From positions 215,738,517 to 215,802,516 of the forward strand of contig JARDYH010000004.1 of the NCBI GenBank assembly GCA_029215795.1: a stretch of 64,000 nucleotides of DNA, written 5' to 3'. Source of the DNA: Anniella stebbinsi (lineage: Eukaryota; Chordata; Lepidosauria; Squamata; Anniellidae). Below the pieces are notes generated by a model. The model had not been told where the DNA came from. It did not search any database and was given only the letters and a program-made list of their open reading frames with translations. The position numbers were made by a program, and so were the translations under genes. Positions 20,800-31,920 of the stretch are shown here, piece by piece. Positions within the stretch are counted from its first letter, which is position 1. Every line of letters starts with the position of its first letter.

Positions 20800-21058
20800 A
20801 GACATTTTTCTGGCTGAGGCAAAGAACAAGATGGTGCCCCCTTCCATTCCATGTACAAAAGCTGATTGAATTGGCAGTCGAAGAAATATACTGGCAATGG
20901 GACAACAACCTGAACCATACCTGAAGGCAATAGAGTAGATTAGGGACACAAGGCAGGCTACATGGCCCACAACTCTCTCCTGTAGCACCTTGCTGCTATC
21001 TTCCAGCATCTGCCACCTGAGGTGATCATTTTGCCTAATGGTAGGACCATCCCTACCT
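20800..21058. mobile_element. Degraded relative of the CAGGGCCG element
   Basis: The interior matches 11928-12224 in order ('gcaaagaacaagatggtgcc', 'agcatctgccacctgaggtga', 'gtaatgg' region). The termini are worn down. Confidence 0.45.
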
Positions 21059-21189
21059 AAAATACACACGCACACAAACACATTTCACATACATTGTTTT
21101 ACTAATCCTTACAAGGACACTATAAGGTAAGTCAGTAATATTATTATCCCTGCACTACAGAGAGATGGAGCCTGAGAAAGAGTTGTTTA

Positions 21190-21410
21190 TGAAAGTTGGA
21201 AGCTGCCTTATACTGAATTGGATTAGCTCAGATTTGTCTACACCAGGGATCTGGAGGGCAACTTGTGGTTCTCCAAATGTTTTTGCCTGCAACTTCCCTC
21301 ACCTCTCACCATCGCTTGTGCTGGCTATAGCTAATGGGAGTTGTTGGCCAACACAGCTGGAGGGCCACAAGATGCCCATTCTTGGTCTATACTGACTGGT
21401 AGCAGGTGAA
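21190..21410 (-). mobile_element. tRNA-SINE 3' part interrupted by family D
   Basis: On the plus strand: GGAAGCTGCCTTATACTGAA...GATTTGTCTACAC (to 21243), then a MITE, then GTCTATACTGACTGGTAGCAG (from 21385). The host text is continuous across the duplicated GTCTACAC/GTCTATAC, as expected for one SINE split by one insertion. Confidence 0.65.
21244..21384. mobile_element. Palindromic hAT MITE, family D, with 8-bp duplication
   Basis: The left end is CAGGGATCTGGAGGGCAACT and the right end is ATGCCCATTCTTG. It is flanked by GTCTACAC (21236-21243) and GTCTATAC (21385-21392), 7 of 8 identical. The host SINE supplies the empty-site sequence, so this copy best establishes family D as hAT-type. Confidence 0.75.
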
Positions 21411-21776
21411 GTTATATTTGGACTAAGCATTTCTTGGCTTGTTGTATTGCTCATTTCCCCCCCAGCTTGTAAGGATTGGTGCTTTACGTAAGATTTTAAC
21501 TTTGATTTTCTGGTACAGTCAAAGTATTCCCAGCGGACTTCCTGAAAAATGTAAAGGCAGCCGATGACTGTTGGAGTTCCCAAACTATTTACGTAGGCAG
21601 CCAAGATTGGCACAGAAGTCATTGTGCCCCGAGAGAATCCCCCTGGCGCCAGAGATTCTCTCAGAGCCGAGTGTCACTCCTAAGAGCTCCTTTGCTTTGT
21701 GGAGTGGGAGCAGGGTGAGCTGCACTGCAGCAGAGTATGTAGCCCTTTCATGCCGCTGAACTAGAAAGGAACCAAA

Positions 21777-22281
21777 TTGCTCAGTGGCAAAACAGGAACA
21801 GAAATGTCAAATTACCTTTCTCACCCAACAGTGAAAGGGGCATTGGAGCTATGGAGAAGCCCTGACAAAGTAGTTCAGGAAGATTCACAGGGAGAGTTCG
21901 TCCAGGTTCAGCAGAACCCTGAGAAAGACACAGGATTTGATGATCCACTGGTTGTCCTACTTCAGGGGGAACCCTTGGCACTCCCTCATATACCTTCTAG
22001 GCCTGAGGACGTAGCCCCCAGCTCAGACTCTGAGAATGACTCCTCCACAGCATCTCTTGTCCCTCAGTCATGATCAGGAGCATGAGTCTATAGAAATAAC
22101 AATAGGCCCTTTAAGAATTACAATCATCCATCCAGCAGGGGTGAAGCCTTTGAAGGTTCTGGGCTTGCCAGCCTCCTTAAGGCCTCAGTTGCCTGCTGAG
22201 ACAACAGCTCTCCTTGTATGGAAACACTGCAATTGACCTTGCTGTGACCCTACTCTCCTGGACCTGATTGTGCTTTACTGG
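21777..22281 (+). mobile_element. Possible LTR fragment with acidic Ser/Glu frame
   Basis: A 98-codon frame (21777-22073) ends in an acidic, serine-rich stretch (SSDSENDSSTASLVPQS). Comparable acidic frames lie inside the LTRs at 36.5, 53.0 and 60.7 kb, and CCTTTAAGAATT resembles their promoter region. No TG...CA ends or duplication were found, so the call is weak. Confidence 0.3.
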
Positions 22282-22735
22282 ATGAGAATATAAGAACCAT
22301 GCTGGATCAGACCAAGGGTCCATATAGTCCAGCATTCTGTTCACACAGTGACCAACCAGCTGTTGACCTGGAATACACAAGTAGGACACGAGTGCAACAG
22401 CACCCTCTCACCCATGTTCCCCAGCAACTGGTGTACATAGGCATACTGCCTTTGCTACTGGAAGTAGCACATAGCTGTCAGGGCTAGTAGCCATTGATAG
22501 CCTTCTCTTCTGGGAATTCTAACATCCAAATTGGTTGACATCACTACTTCTTGTGGAATTGAATTCCATAGTTTAAACTGTATGAAGAGGTACTTCCTTT
22601 TATCTGTCCTGAATCTCCGACCAATCAACTTCATGAGATGAATCTGGGTTCTAGTATTTTGAGGGAGGGAGAAAAATGTCTCCCTGTGGCTGTGACCCCC
22701 TCTCTACCTGAAACTGATCCGTCTGTATATTGTAG
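22282..22735 (-). mobile_element. CR1-type LINE 3' end
   Basis: Reversed terminus (GAATATAAGAACCATGCTGG) followed by the common UTR block. The upstream frame remnants are 'ttatctgtcctgaatctccgaccaatcaacttcatgag' (22599-22636, MKLIGRRFRTDK region) and 'gagggagggagaaaaatgtc'. It is a longer copy than most. Confidence 0.75.
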
Positions 22736-22964
22736 GCTCTTTCTTCTGCCTATCAAGTCAAGCTAAGGTGGAGCCCAAAGCTGAGTGGTACAGCATATGT
22801 CTGTGTAGGTTCAGTCAATGACATCTCCAGTTAAAGGGTGTCAGCTAACTGACTTGGGAAAGCCCCCCCCCCCCCGAACTGAAATCATGGAGGTCCTCTA
22901 AAAGCTAAAGGAGATAACGCTGGGCTACAAAGGCCAATGACCATAGTCGTTATTCATTCATTTA
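22736..22964. other. Unclassified; C run at 22863-22875
   Basis: Short spacer with a poly-C run. No feature recognised. Confidence 0.3.
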
Positions 22965-23290
22965 TATACTGCTCCACATCTAACCAGATTCTGGAGTGGT
23001 GAACAATAAAAGTAAAAATAATATAAATATAGCAAGAATAAAACACCATATTAAAATTATTCTTTTAATAACAGAGTACCAATAAACACCATGGCTGATC
23101 AGTCATGGATGGCTTCCTGGTATAAAGCTGTTTTCAAGAGGCGCTGGAAACAACAGTGTTGGTGCCTGCCTGACTCCAAAGGCATGGAGTTCCAGGGAGA
23201 AGGGGCCACCACACTGAAGGCCCTTCCTCTGGTGGACTCCAATTAGGCCATAGGTCCATGCAGAACTACCAGGAGCATACGGTGGCTATG
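22965..23290 (-). mobile_element. L2-like LINE 3' end, GCTCCACATC subfamily
   Basis: Reversed order: terminus (TATACTGCTCCACATCTAAC), A-rich UTR, then the C-terminal frame remnant ('gcatggagttccagggagaaggggccaccacactgaaggcc', i.e. AFSVVAPSPWNSMPL-type, at 23183-23223). The same subfamily is at 35.96-36.33 kb. Confidence 0.65.
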
Positions 23291-24989
23291 AGGCACGTTC
23301 ATTTGTTTGTTTAAGAACAAAACATGAATACAGTTGTTATACAGTCATATAGGTATGTGAAAATAGTCTTTTGAAGTTCCCCACTCCATTTTTGGATACA
23401 GAATTTTTTTGGGGGGGGCAGAATTTCATTGAGTTTCTCTGGGAAAATAAAAAAAAATCTTCTACGGTTTCTCGGAGCGAGACTCACTATTAGCAGTGGT
23501 TGTAGTACACATTCTTTCTTTTTCCCTAAGGGATTTGTGTGTGTGTGTGTGTGTGTGTGTGGCCACCATTTTGTTTTCTTACTCTGCCGTAAAGTCCCAC
23601 ATACATTGATGGCACTATATAAATAATAAATAATGACATAGAGAATCCCATCTAATAAAGCAATTTTCCCCAACCTGATGCCCTCCAGACGTGTTGAGCT
23701 ACACTAAGTGAGGGGAGGTGGTGATAACGAAATACATTGAAGAGAACAATGGTATTAATTTAGAAATGTTTACCCACAGCTTTTCAGTCCAAAGGAGTCC
23801 AAAGTGGGGAACGGTGCATAGCAAAGTTTCACTTCTGTGGAGCGTGTTAGTATGAGGAGCGATGAACATAAGCAAATGCTTTTGACAGCTACGAAAAATA
23901 TAGACTGTGTTTTAATGCACTCGCCATGCTTTAAGAATCATTAATATACTTCCATTGCCCCCTTTTAAAACTGTCCTTTAGTATGGCAGCATCCCATTAA
24001 TGAGGGCTATTCTCTTCATCTGTGTTCTCTTTCTTGCATGATCTCCTTTACCTAGGTAAATAAATGATTTTTCATAGCTAAAATGGCAGCATTTTTCTTT
24101 GTGATTTAGGACTGTAGGGATTTGATCACCAGCAGGCCTGGTGCCTCTCTGAACACAGTCATAAAATAGATTCCTTTGAATCCCTTCCTCTAGATCAGAC
24201 TTCACTGCCCCGGTGATTTCCGGATATGTGAAACTACAGTCCCCATCATCCCCAGCCAGTATGGCAATTTTCTGTACTTCTGCAAATCTTGGGATTTCCC
24301 CAGCCTGCTAATATTTCTCTCTTGTGCATAGATGGCATTTTTTGGGCTACATAAGGATCAGCATTTGGAGAATGAATTCGCTGAGTATCGATGCTGGATA
24401 TATATTTATGGGGGAGAGGTCTATCAATGGCCGTTTGCCATGCCAGCTAAATCTGACCTCCCTATCCAGGTTCTTTTGAAATTGAACTGCTGGAGGCAAG
24501 CAGTGATGAATGGTTTGCTATCTCCTTCTTGGTACGTTTGTGAGCGTTACTGGGGCATATCACTGCTAGACGCAGAGGACAGGACTTAAGTAGATCTTTG
24601 ATCTGCTTCAGCGCAGGCAGTTCCCCTGTTTTTATTTTAGTTTGAAGTGGTCATCCAGATGCTGTGAAAGCAGGTCAGTACTCAAAAAATATGGTATTCA
24701 TTGTTACAGTATTGAGGTGCTGATGAGGTTTTGTTTTAACCATTATCTAATAATCCTTTTGGTATTATGGTTTTGGACTGCCAAAATTTCAATGTCCTGC
24801 AATCCCGCAAATGAAATATTGTGACTGCTGCTTTTGAGTAGCATCTATTGTGTTTGTGTAACCTGCGTTGCCTTCCTGCCTTCCTTCCTTCCTTCCCAGT
24901 GCCCTGTTTCATATCATTCTAGGAACATAAGTGCCTTATCCATCTATCTCTGTATTATCTACCTTCCCTGACAGTGGTGGCTCTTAGGA
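23291..24989. other. Mostly single-copy-looking sequence
   Basis: It contains (GT)n at 23538-23561, a worn family D arm near 24205-24260 and a CTTC run near 24872-24895. No exon or gene recognised. Confidence 0.35.
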
Positions 24990-25085
24990 TCTTGACAGAG
25001 GTATTTCTCACCTGAGCCTTTTAAAAGGAGAGATGCCAGGGATTCAAACCAGGCCTGTTTGTATGCAGGACTCGAGCTACAGTCT
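24990..25085 (-). mobile_element. tRNA-SINE head fragment
   Basis: Reversed text includes a B-box-like region (GCCAGGGATTCAAACCAGGC, 25032-25051) and an A-box-like region (GAGCTACAGTCTCTTGCTTT). This corresponds to the same SINE type as 45.87-46.00 kb. Confidence 0.5.
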
Positions 25086-25161
25086 CTTGCTTTCTCTTCT
25101 CAAAATGTGAGGTTTACATGGATGTGTTGGTTTATGGTTATACTTTTCACAGTGTTGTGAT

Positions 25162-25356
25162 CAGTGGGGTTTGGTGGCTCCAATGTCAGTGGGCTGATGA
25201 ATCTGCTTCAGGTTTTGATCAGAAGTCTAAAGCACTAAAGTAGCTATCCAAGGTGTTTCACACTTTGGATAGCTCCTTTAGAGTTCTACGTGGTTCTGAC
25301 TGAAACCTGGAGTGGATTCACCACCCCACCGACTTCAAAGTCACCAGCCTCCACTG
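25162..25356. mobile_element. Palindromic hAT MITE, family C
   Basis: Ends CAGTGGGGTTTGGTGGCTCC and ACCAGCCTCCACTG. Arms pair through TCCAAGGTGTTTCA / TTTGGATAGCTCC and TTCTGACTGAAACC. The flanks GTTGTGAT (25154-25161) and GTTGTGAC (25357-25364) match at 7 of 8 bases, an 8-bp hAT-type duplication. Confidence 0.8.
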
Positions 25357-25636
25357 GTTGTGACCTTGGCCATATACTAGGTACATCTTGGGAGTCACGA
25401 TGATTTGGAAGGGCAAAAGAGGCTGACCTAATGACAGGTATAGCCTGAAAGATTCTGGGGAAACATTCATAAGAAAAAGGATGTAGGAGGCAATTGTATA
25501 TGAGTTGGGAGGGAGGAAATTAGATCATAATAGAAAACATGCCTACATATTCCTAGAGACAGCCCTGTTGCCTCCTAATGATGAGTCAAATGTTTTAAGA
25601 CAAATATATTTATAAGAATGTGAGCCAACTTTGCAC

Positions 25637-25777
25637 TAGGTTAGTCTTCCTCAACCTAGTGCCCTTCAGATGTTATAGACTTCAGCTCCCATCAGCCACA
25701 GCCAGCATGACCAATGGTCAGGAATCTTGGGAGTTGTAATCCAAAACATCTGGATGGCACCAGGCTGGGGAAGGTTG
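25637..25777. mobile_element. Palindromic MITE, family D
   Basis: Arms: CCTCAACCTAGTGCCCTTCA...CAGCTCCCATCAGCC versus GGGAGTTGTAATCC...GGATGGCACCAGGCTGGGG. The whole element is one imperfect hairpin of about 140 bp. Confidence 0.65.
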
Positions 25778-26019
25778 TGGACAAGGCGCAAAGAAATCTG
25801 TGATGAAATTTTGGACTAAATAATTCACCCATCATAAACAGAATACCAGCTAAAAACAAGATGTTGGTGGTTCAAATATTCCCTCTGCCATGAACGTAGT
25901 AGATAGCATTGGGCAAGTTATTGTTTTCTGGCTTCTGGCCGATATCTCTAACATGGGATTATTGATACTGATCTGTCTTTCAAGGTTGTTTTAAGGATGA
26001 TTGAAGTCACAGATGTGAA

Positions 26020-26700
26020 ATACTTTGAGCATTTTAAAGAACCATATGAGGGCCAAATTAGAAATGAAGTTAATTCTGCGAATGCAATTGAAGTACACAT
26101 TTTGTTATGTAAATAGCAGTGTGTCCATCAAACCCGCCTTCTCTAAAGCTCATTTGAAATGCAATAGCAACTTCAGAGAAGCAACTGTTTTGTCAAGACG
26201 GTGGCTGCAAGGGATAGAATTAAAATTGCCGTGCTCATCCCATAGCTGCCATTTAATTAACAAACATGTGCATGTTAAATGTACCCATGCAGTGAACATT
26301 GCATCTAGTTTGGCCCTAAATCTATGCATCATTATTTCATAATGTATGATTCTTTGGGTCCTCTGCTTGTTACGGAATGCTTTCAAGTTGTTTCCCTATT
26401 TAATTTAAAATGGCTTTGTGTAAAAGCACAAGGGTTGCCACAGTTTTAAATAAATTTGAAAGAGTCTGCAAGATTGCAAGAGATCAAGCAGATGCCCCGT
26501 GTGTTTGACAGCTATTGAATGTAACAGCATTGTATGAATGTATAGGTCAAACAGTCAGAGAAAATCTCTCATTATATAAATAGGTGGAGAAGCTTTTGAA
26601 TGAGAGGGGGATGGAAAATATATATATATTCCGGACATGCATCTTTCTGAGATGGATTTCATGTGAATAATTTGGAGGATGGGTTAGAACTCTTGATTCT
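26020..26700. other. Repeat-free AT-rich stretch, possible conserved element
   Basis: There is no transposon signature. It contains clustered homeodomain/POU-like words (CCATTTAATTAACAAACATG at 26249-26268, ATGCAATTGAAG near 26081, ATGCATCATTATTTCATAAT near 26324). Frames of 105 and 78 codons overlap here but have no recognisable domain and a non-coding-like composition. Confidence 0.35.
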
Positions 26701-27086
26701 CAACCTTTTGGAGGAGCGAGATACATCAATGAACCTTGATGGCCTCCGATGACTTTAGTACAGAAAACACAGCCATGACCCAGATGCCTTTGGCAGATTG
26801 ACTGCTCTGATCCCACTTTGTAGGCATCTGGCAGAGTTTCAGGTTTTATAATGAAACCCAAAGCCGGTATGTAATTCATCAAGGCTTCACGCAGCTGTAG
26901 AGATTGCAATGACCAGAAAAGGCATAATTTTCACCAGTGCTAGCTCTAGATTTTTGAGGGACATTGGGCAAGACATCCCTCAATGTCCACTCCCTCAGTT
27001 TTCCTACCTTCTCACCACCATTGTTACTAGCTCCTCTTGCTCTTATTTCTCTTTCTCATCCTTGCTACCACTGGTTTGCTTGACCA

Positions 27087-27652
27087 GGGCTTCATCTACA
27101 CCGAGAGGCCTTCTGTGATTGTGGTGGGAGGATCCCAGGCTTACCCGCTTCCGGGATCGTCCCTCTGAGTCTAAACACCAGCACATTGTCCTGGAAGTGA
27201 AGAGGGACGTTCCTGGTGCGGTTATTTTGGTTTTTTGTTTGTTTTTAGGGAGATGTTCATGCAATGGCACAATTGCAGGGCCCCGATCCAGCCCATTGGT
27301 GAGGTTTTTGTTTTTTAAAAAAACAATGAAAAACTTGGTGCCGGAAAAGGCTGGCAGCCATCCCAGGGATGATGAAAATGCTGCCCTCCACTCCCGATGG
27401 GCATGGAGCCCCCCCAGCTCTGTGCCCGTTTGAAGAGCCCTGAAGAGCGGGGAGGAGGGAGGACCCGGGAGCGCTCACCACACCACCCATGGTCCTTGGG
27501 GTTGGCCCAGGATCACAGGAAAAATCGGGAAAACCGCTGTCCTGGTTATTCTGGGACAACTGAGAGGTCGTCCCCGGTTGACCCCGGGATCCCCTGTGTG
27601 TCATTTGGATGCACAGGGATGACCTTGAGCTGGCAGGTGTAGATTAGGCCCA
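27087..27652. mobile_element. Palindromic GC-rich element, family G, full-length
   Basis: The termini read GGGCTTCATCTACACC and GGTGTAGATTAGGCCC, inverted. The interior is CpG-rich with an A/T run near 27305-27335. Shared phrases with the other copies include 'gaagagggacgttcctggtgcgg' (27198-27220), also at about 63951. Copies lie at 39969-40093, 45506-45868 and 63839-64000. No clear target duplication was seen. Confidence 0.6.
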
Positions 27653-27720
27653 GGATAGTGCCAGTGAGTAAGTAGGCAGTGGCATCTAGGATAGTGCCAG
27701 TGAGTAAGTAGGCAGCTCCA
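27652..27720. repeat. Two-copy 36-bp tandem repeat
   Basis: The unit AGGATAGTGCCAGTGAGTAA... occurs at 27652 and again at 27688 with only the spacer part differing. Confidence 0.75.
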
Positions 27721-28436
27721 GGGGATTCTTGTCAGTGGGCTACTGCTGGGATCTGGGCCCTGTCGTGTTTCCCATTTCCTCTGGCATTCACACGTTCTGG
27801 CAAGCTGACATGGGACATCCACATCAGTGAGACTTCTTTTATTGAGGGAAATCTCACGGCGGAAAGCTTAATGGTTACACGCTTCAGAAATATTTAAAGC
27901 TGATTGATGGTCAGAAAGGTTTAGGCTCACTGCAATAACAACCTGGTTTCCCAGTTGCCATTTCAGTGGTTCCAAAACGGGTTCCAAACCCAACCAAGGG
28001 AGGGGAAAGATTCCTGATGTGATCCTTCACAATGGGACATTCTTGAAAGGCTTAACCAACCATGCCTAGGGAGCTAGTCCAAATGTGGATCATTCGTTGG
28101 TAACTCAGGGAACATGGCCACAACCTAAACAAGATCACAGGGAAGGTAAAAATCTCGGGCACAAGAAGTACCATGCTTCTGCTTTAGCACAGGGAACTCC
28201 CCGCCACCTGAGACTGCAGAGGAAAAGTCCAACAACAGACCCTCAACCGTGCCTACTCTTGATGCCAACTCTAATTTACATGAAATAGTTTCTGATCTAG
28301 TCCCATGTACCTAGGGTTGCAGAGGTCAGAATGGCTTCCTTGAGTGGCTTCCTATTCCTTTTCCCAGGAATAGGAAACGCATCGCCCAAAAAGAGGACAC
28401 GCGTTTGCATTACAATAAATACACATGTTCAACAGA
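27721..28436. other. Unclassified sequence
   Basis: No gene or repeat end recognised. Confidence 0.3.
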
Positions 28437-28507
28437 ATCTTCCAACCGGTTGCTATGTTAGTCTGTTATGCAACAGAAACAACAAAGAAACTTATGGCAC
28501 CTTAAAC
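28437..28507 (+). repeat. Fragment of dispersed repeat K (left piece)
   Basis: Text TGTTAGTCTGTTATGCAACA...ACAACAAAGAAACTTATGGC...CACCTTAAA belongs to an interspersed repeat I recognise from reptile genomes by its wording. I cannot assign it to a superfamily. The complementary piece lies reversed at 28925-29008. Confidence 0.4.
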
Positions 28508-28924
28508 ATGAACAGTGGGGCTGCAAGGCCAAAAAATTTAAGAGGAAATATTTTTCAAGTAAAGCTCAAGGATGTATATATATACAGTGACCATTGGCAA
28601 CATCAGTGATTGGCAATAACATTGTCTTCCTAGTTTTGCTCAGTTCATTTAATACCTGTAGTGGGAAAGAAATAATATGGGCTTAACTGAGATCAAGGGT
28701 TTCTCTCCCGCTGCAGATGTTAACACTCCCCTAGCAAAATCAACTCCACGAAGAATGCTTTATTGCCAATTCCCACTATTATGAATAGTCACTGTACTCT
28801 CCTTATATAGTTTTGAACTTTGCAGAGAATTGCTCTTGCATCACATAGCATTTTGGCTCCACTGTTTGCCATTTCTACTCTCTATATCAATGTGCACTTT
28901 ACATCTGTCAAGGGAGACAAACTG

Positions 28925-29008
28925 TTCATGCATCTGATGGAGCGGGCTCTAGTCCACAAAAGCTTTATGTCACAATAAATCTGTTAGCCTTTAAGGTACC
29001 ACAACAAT
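28925..29008 (-). repeat. Fragment of dispersed repeat K (right piece, inverted)
   Basis: GCATCTGATGGAGCGGGCTC...AGTCCACAAAAGCTTTATG...AATCTGTTAGCCTTTAAGG is the other half of repeat K on the opposite strand. Confidence 0.4.
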
Positions 29009-29065
29009 GTGTATGTACATTGCATTTTGACATCATGTCTTCGTGAACTCCTGCCCAGGTCTTTG

Positions 29066-29292
29066 TTTGTGGTGAAGACTGTTCTCTTCCGGCAGGCATA
29101 TCCAGTGTAATTTTAGAATGTTTTTAGGATGTTTTAGGATGTTTTAATGATGTTTTAGGATGTTTTAATGCAGTTTTAATAATATTTGTCATGTTTTAAT
29201 TAGTTTTATGTATTTTATCATGCTGTTGTTCCCCGCCTCGATCTAGATGGAGAGGCGGGTAAGAAATAAATCGTTATTATTATTATTATTAT
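29066..29292 (+). mobile_element. L2-like LINE 3' end, GCCTCGATCTAGATGG subfamily
   Basis: It begins in the last C-terminal codons (KTVLFRQAYP-like text at 29077-29101). A UTR with tandem GATGTTTTAG words follows, then the terminus CCCCGCCTCGATCTAGATGG and a (TTA)n tail. The reversed mate of the same subfamily is at 41.99-42.17 kb. Confidence 0.65.
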
Positions 29293-30299
29293 TAAGTATT
29301 GCCTGGATTGATCTATGCGGGTTCAGCTTATGGGTGGATGATCTGGTTTGGGCATTGTTTTGATTTGCAAAGCTGAACTATAAACAAGTAGACTGGCCAC
29401 TTCTACATTATCCCCCCCACCCCAAAAAAGAAAAAAAGGAAACGCATTACCATAAAAGAGGACCCAAATTTGTGTAAAATTCACATATGCTAGAAATCAG
29501 TATTATAATTTAAATAGAAAGACAATACATCTCACCATAGTGCGGAAGGCTGCACTCAGGTGACCTGTGCACTTACCTGTTCAGTCTACTGTCCAGGTGT
29601 TAAATGTTGTTGGCCAACCGTTCTTATGGTTTTTTTGTCCTTTTTGGTTTTTTTGGTGGTAATGATTCCCTCTTTTTATGATGATTTACAAGTGTCTACC
29701 CGACCAAGGTGGAGCTAGGGGGCACCAAAATTGCCCCTTCAAACCTGGTGCTAGCCCTGAGTCCAGGGCTTAATCTGGGCCGCACTCAGCCCTGGAAGGA
29801 ACCTGTTGTTTTCATTTGAATGTCAGGATTCAACTCTGGATCTTATAAGCAGCAATATGTCTAAGTCAGTAACAAAATGCAGGTTTTATTATTTCAGTCA
29901 GGTCTGACTCTCAAACAAGGATCCTGTCTGCAGTACCTGGGAACATGTTACCTGATGATAGAGTCATGAGTGAGCATGTGCAGGGTGCCTTCTGCCCCCC
30001 ATCCCCAATTATCGAATGGGTTCAAAGAAGCAGGGCCTTATGGTCAAGGGACATGCAAGGACAAGAGCACTTACTTGGATCTTCAACTAGATCAGGGGAA
30101 AGCGAGGGGGCGGGGAGAGATTCTCAAAGTTTAAAAGTACACAACATAGATCCATCCTGCAGGACGTCCCAGTGGGCTGCGCTTTTGCACAAATAATAGT
30201 GTTCAGTCTTCTGTAATGCATAACTTGATTTGATTCCCAGCATACTCCAGGGCTTGACCCAAGACCCTCATGGGCTGAAGTTGGGACTACCTAGAACGA
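29293..30299. other. Unclassified sequence
   Basis: No gene, exon or complete repeat recognised. A C-run/A-run lies at about 29412-29440. Confidence 0.3.
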
Positions 30300-30527
30300 T
30301 GGGTGTTCTGGCCTCAAAGATGGGAGCAAGGATGCGTAACATTGGCCCAAGCACTTGGTAGGCATATGATGCATTTGTCTTGGCCAGGCATAGTAGAATG
30401 GGTGGGATGTTGCTGTTGCACCCATGTCTTGCTTGTGGGTTCCTGTCAACAGCTGGTTGGCCACTACATGAATGGAAAGCTGGGATAGATGGACCCTTGG
30501 TTTGATCCAGCAGGGCTCTTCTTACGT
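30300..30527 (+). mobile_element. CR1-type LINE 3' end
   Basis: Body CACCCATGTCTTGCTTGTGG and CAGCTGGTTGGCCACTACAT, followed by the terminus TTGATCCAGCAGGGCTCTTC at 30502-30521. Confidence 0.7.
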
Positions 30528-31159
30528 CGAATCATGTTTTTGCCCAAATTTTATTTTTGTGCACTGATTTACCAGGTCGTTGAAATTGCTGACTTGCAAG
30601 ATCCCAAACTGTACCTTACATGTTGTGTTCCCCTACAACTGTGCCAAGCCCACTGGGGTGATGACCGGCACTTGCAGGAGTTCCTGTAGATGTGGGCCAT
30701 GTGGGCCATGTGGGCCTCTCCCCCTCCCAATTGGAATCCCTTTATTATCTCTAATCTATGCTCAGAGATAAAGGGATTCCCCGTTGCACTACTCCCCCCC
30801 CCCTTGAGATTGGGAGCAGTGTGCAGGGCAATCCCTTTGTTATTTCTGATTACAAATTGGAGATAACAAGTTTCCTTTACCTGCCTACTCAGCAAGCCCC
30901 TGGTAGCTTCAAGGCCAGCGCTTGAGGAAGGAGGGAGCAGACGGAGGGTGCCCAGATGTGGAACCTCTGCAGGGATATGAAAACATAAGTGCATAAGAGC
31001 TTATAAATTAGATCATATAAAATACAGTCTGTGTTGTCTGTACTTTATGTATTCCTTTTTTACTAACACATATGTATATTGTCTACATTTTGCTACTGTG
31101 TTGCTGGTAGTTAACTTTACATTTAAACTTCCGAGCAAGACATGTAAATAATTGATTTG
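30528..31159. other. Unclassified; local inverted repeat near 30738-30778
   Basis: GGAATCCCTTTATTATCTC and its inverted copy GAGATAAAGGGATTCCCC (about 30734-30783), with a further partial copy near 30828-30865, form a fold-back. A GTGGGCCAT triplication lies near 30689-30715. No gene recognised. Confidence 0.45.
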
Positions 31160-31385
31160 CTAATCCCTCATTTTCCTCTTCAGCCTGGCATTTATCTGTG
31201 CAGATCAGGGAATTATCTGCATATGTAACAGTCAGCTTAGATTTTGCAAATGGCTATTTGCATGCAAAATGCTGGTTTTCTTTTTTGCCTGTTTATGATG
31301 GTGTGAAAGCCAAAGCAATGACCTTGCTGTACAGAGACAAAACTCCACAGAGACTTTCAGAAACGCTCATGAAACTGTAAGAACC
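31160..31385. promoter_or_regulatory. Possible conserved element with POU-octamer motifs
   Basis: Contains the exact octamer ATTTGCAT (31256-31263) overlapping an inverted near-octamer ATGCAAAA (31262-31269), with TTTTGCAAAT (31242-31251) and CTGCATATGTAAC (31218-31230) close by. There are no transposon features. A (CA)n at 31391-31420 ends it. The regulatory role is inferred from motif density only. Confidence 0.35.
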
Positions 31386-31390
31386 TTAAT

Positions 31391-31420
<30 letters not shown>
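31391..31420. repeat. (CA)n microsatellite
   Basis: A perfect CA tract of about 30 bp. Confidence 0.9.
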
Positions 31421-31421
<1 letters not shown>

Positions 31422-31764
31422 CTGGCTGTGACACTTAACAATTGAACTGCTGACTCTTCCTTGTGCCCTAGGCCATTGGTCAAATGAATTTCTAAGGAAC
31501 TGCATTTTTCTCTAGCAGAACACAGTCAAATCTACGTCAGCTAGGCTTAAAGGCTGCCTAGAAATGATTTTAGATAGATTCGTTTTCGCGATATCTGATG
31601 ACAGACTCTGTGTTAACTTTAGTGCACTCATTTGTAATACCACACAAGCCACTTGTTTTGGAAGAATTTGTGTTACCATAACGTGACCTTTAGAAGATTT
31701 CTCCATTGCAACCTTTCATATCTGTAGGTTGGCTAAGGGACCTCTACAAGGAACAAGCACCCTC

Positions 31765-31920
31765 TATTTCAGAGGTCTCCAATCTTTTTGAGCTTGTGGA
31801 CACAACTAAGAATTTGAGAAACTGTCCCGGGCACTGCCACAAGAAATGGCTGCCACGAGAGGCATGGCTAGGCACAAAGGACAAGTACTTTGCCCAAAAG
31901 ACCAAGTATAAAGTGGATGT
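31765..31920 (+). repeat. Dispersed repeat H
   Basis: GAGGTCTCCAATCTTTTTGAG...GAATTTGAGAAACTGTCCCG...AATGGCTGCCACGAGAGGCA matches 63538-63680 in order. The CAGAGGTCTCCAA-type start is hAT-like, but the other end was not located. Confidence 0.5.
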
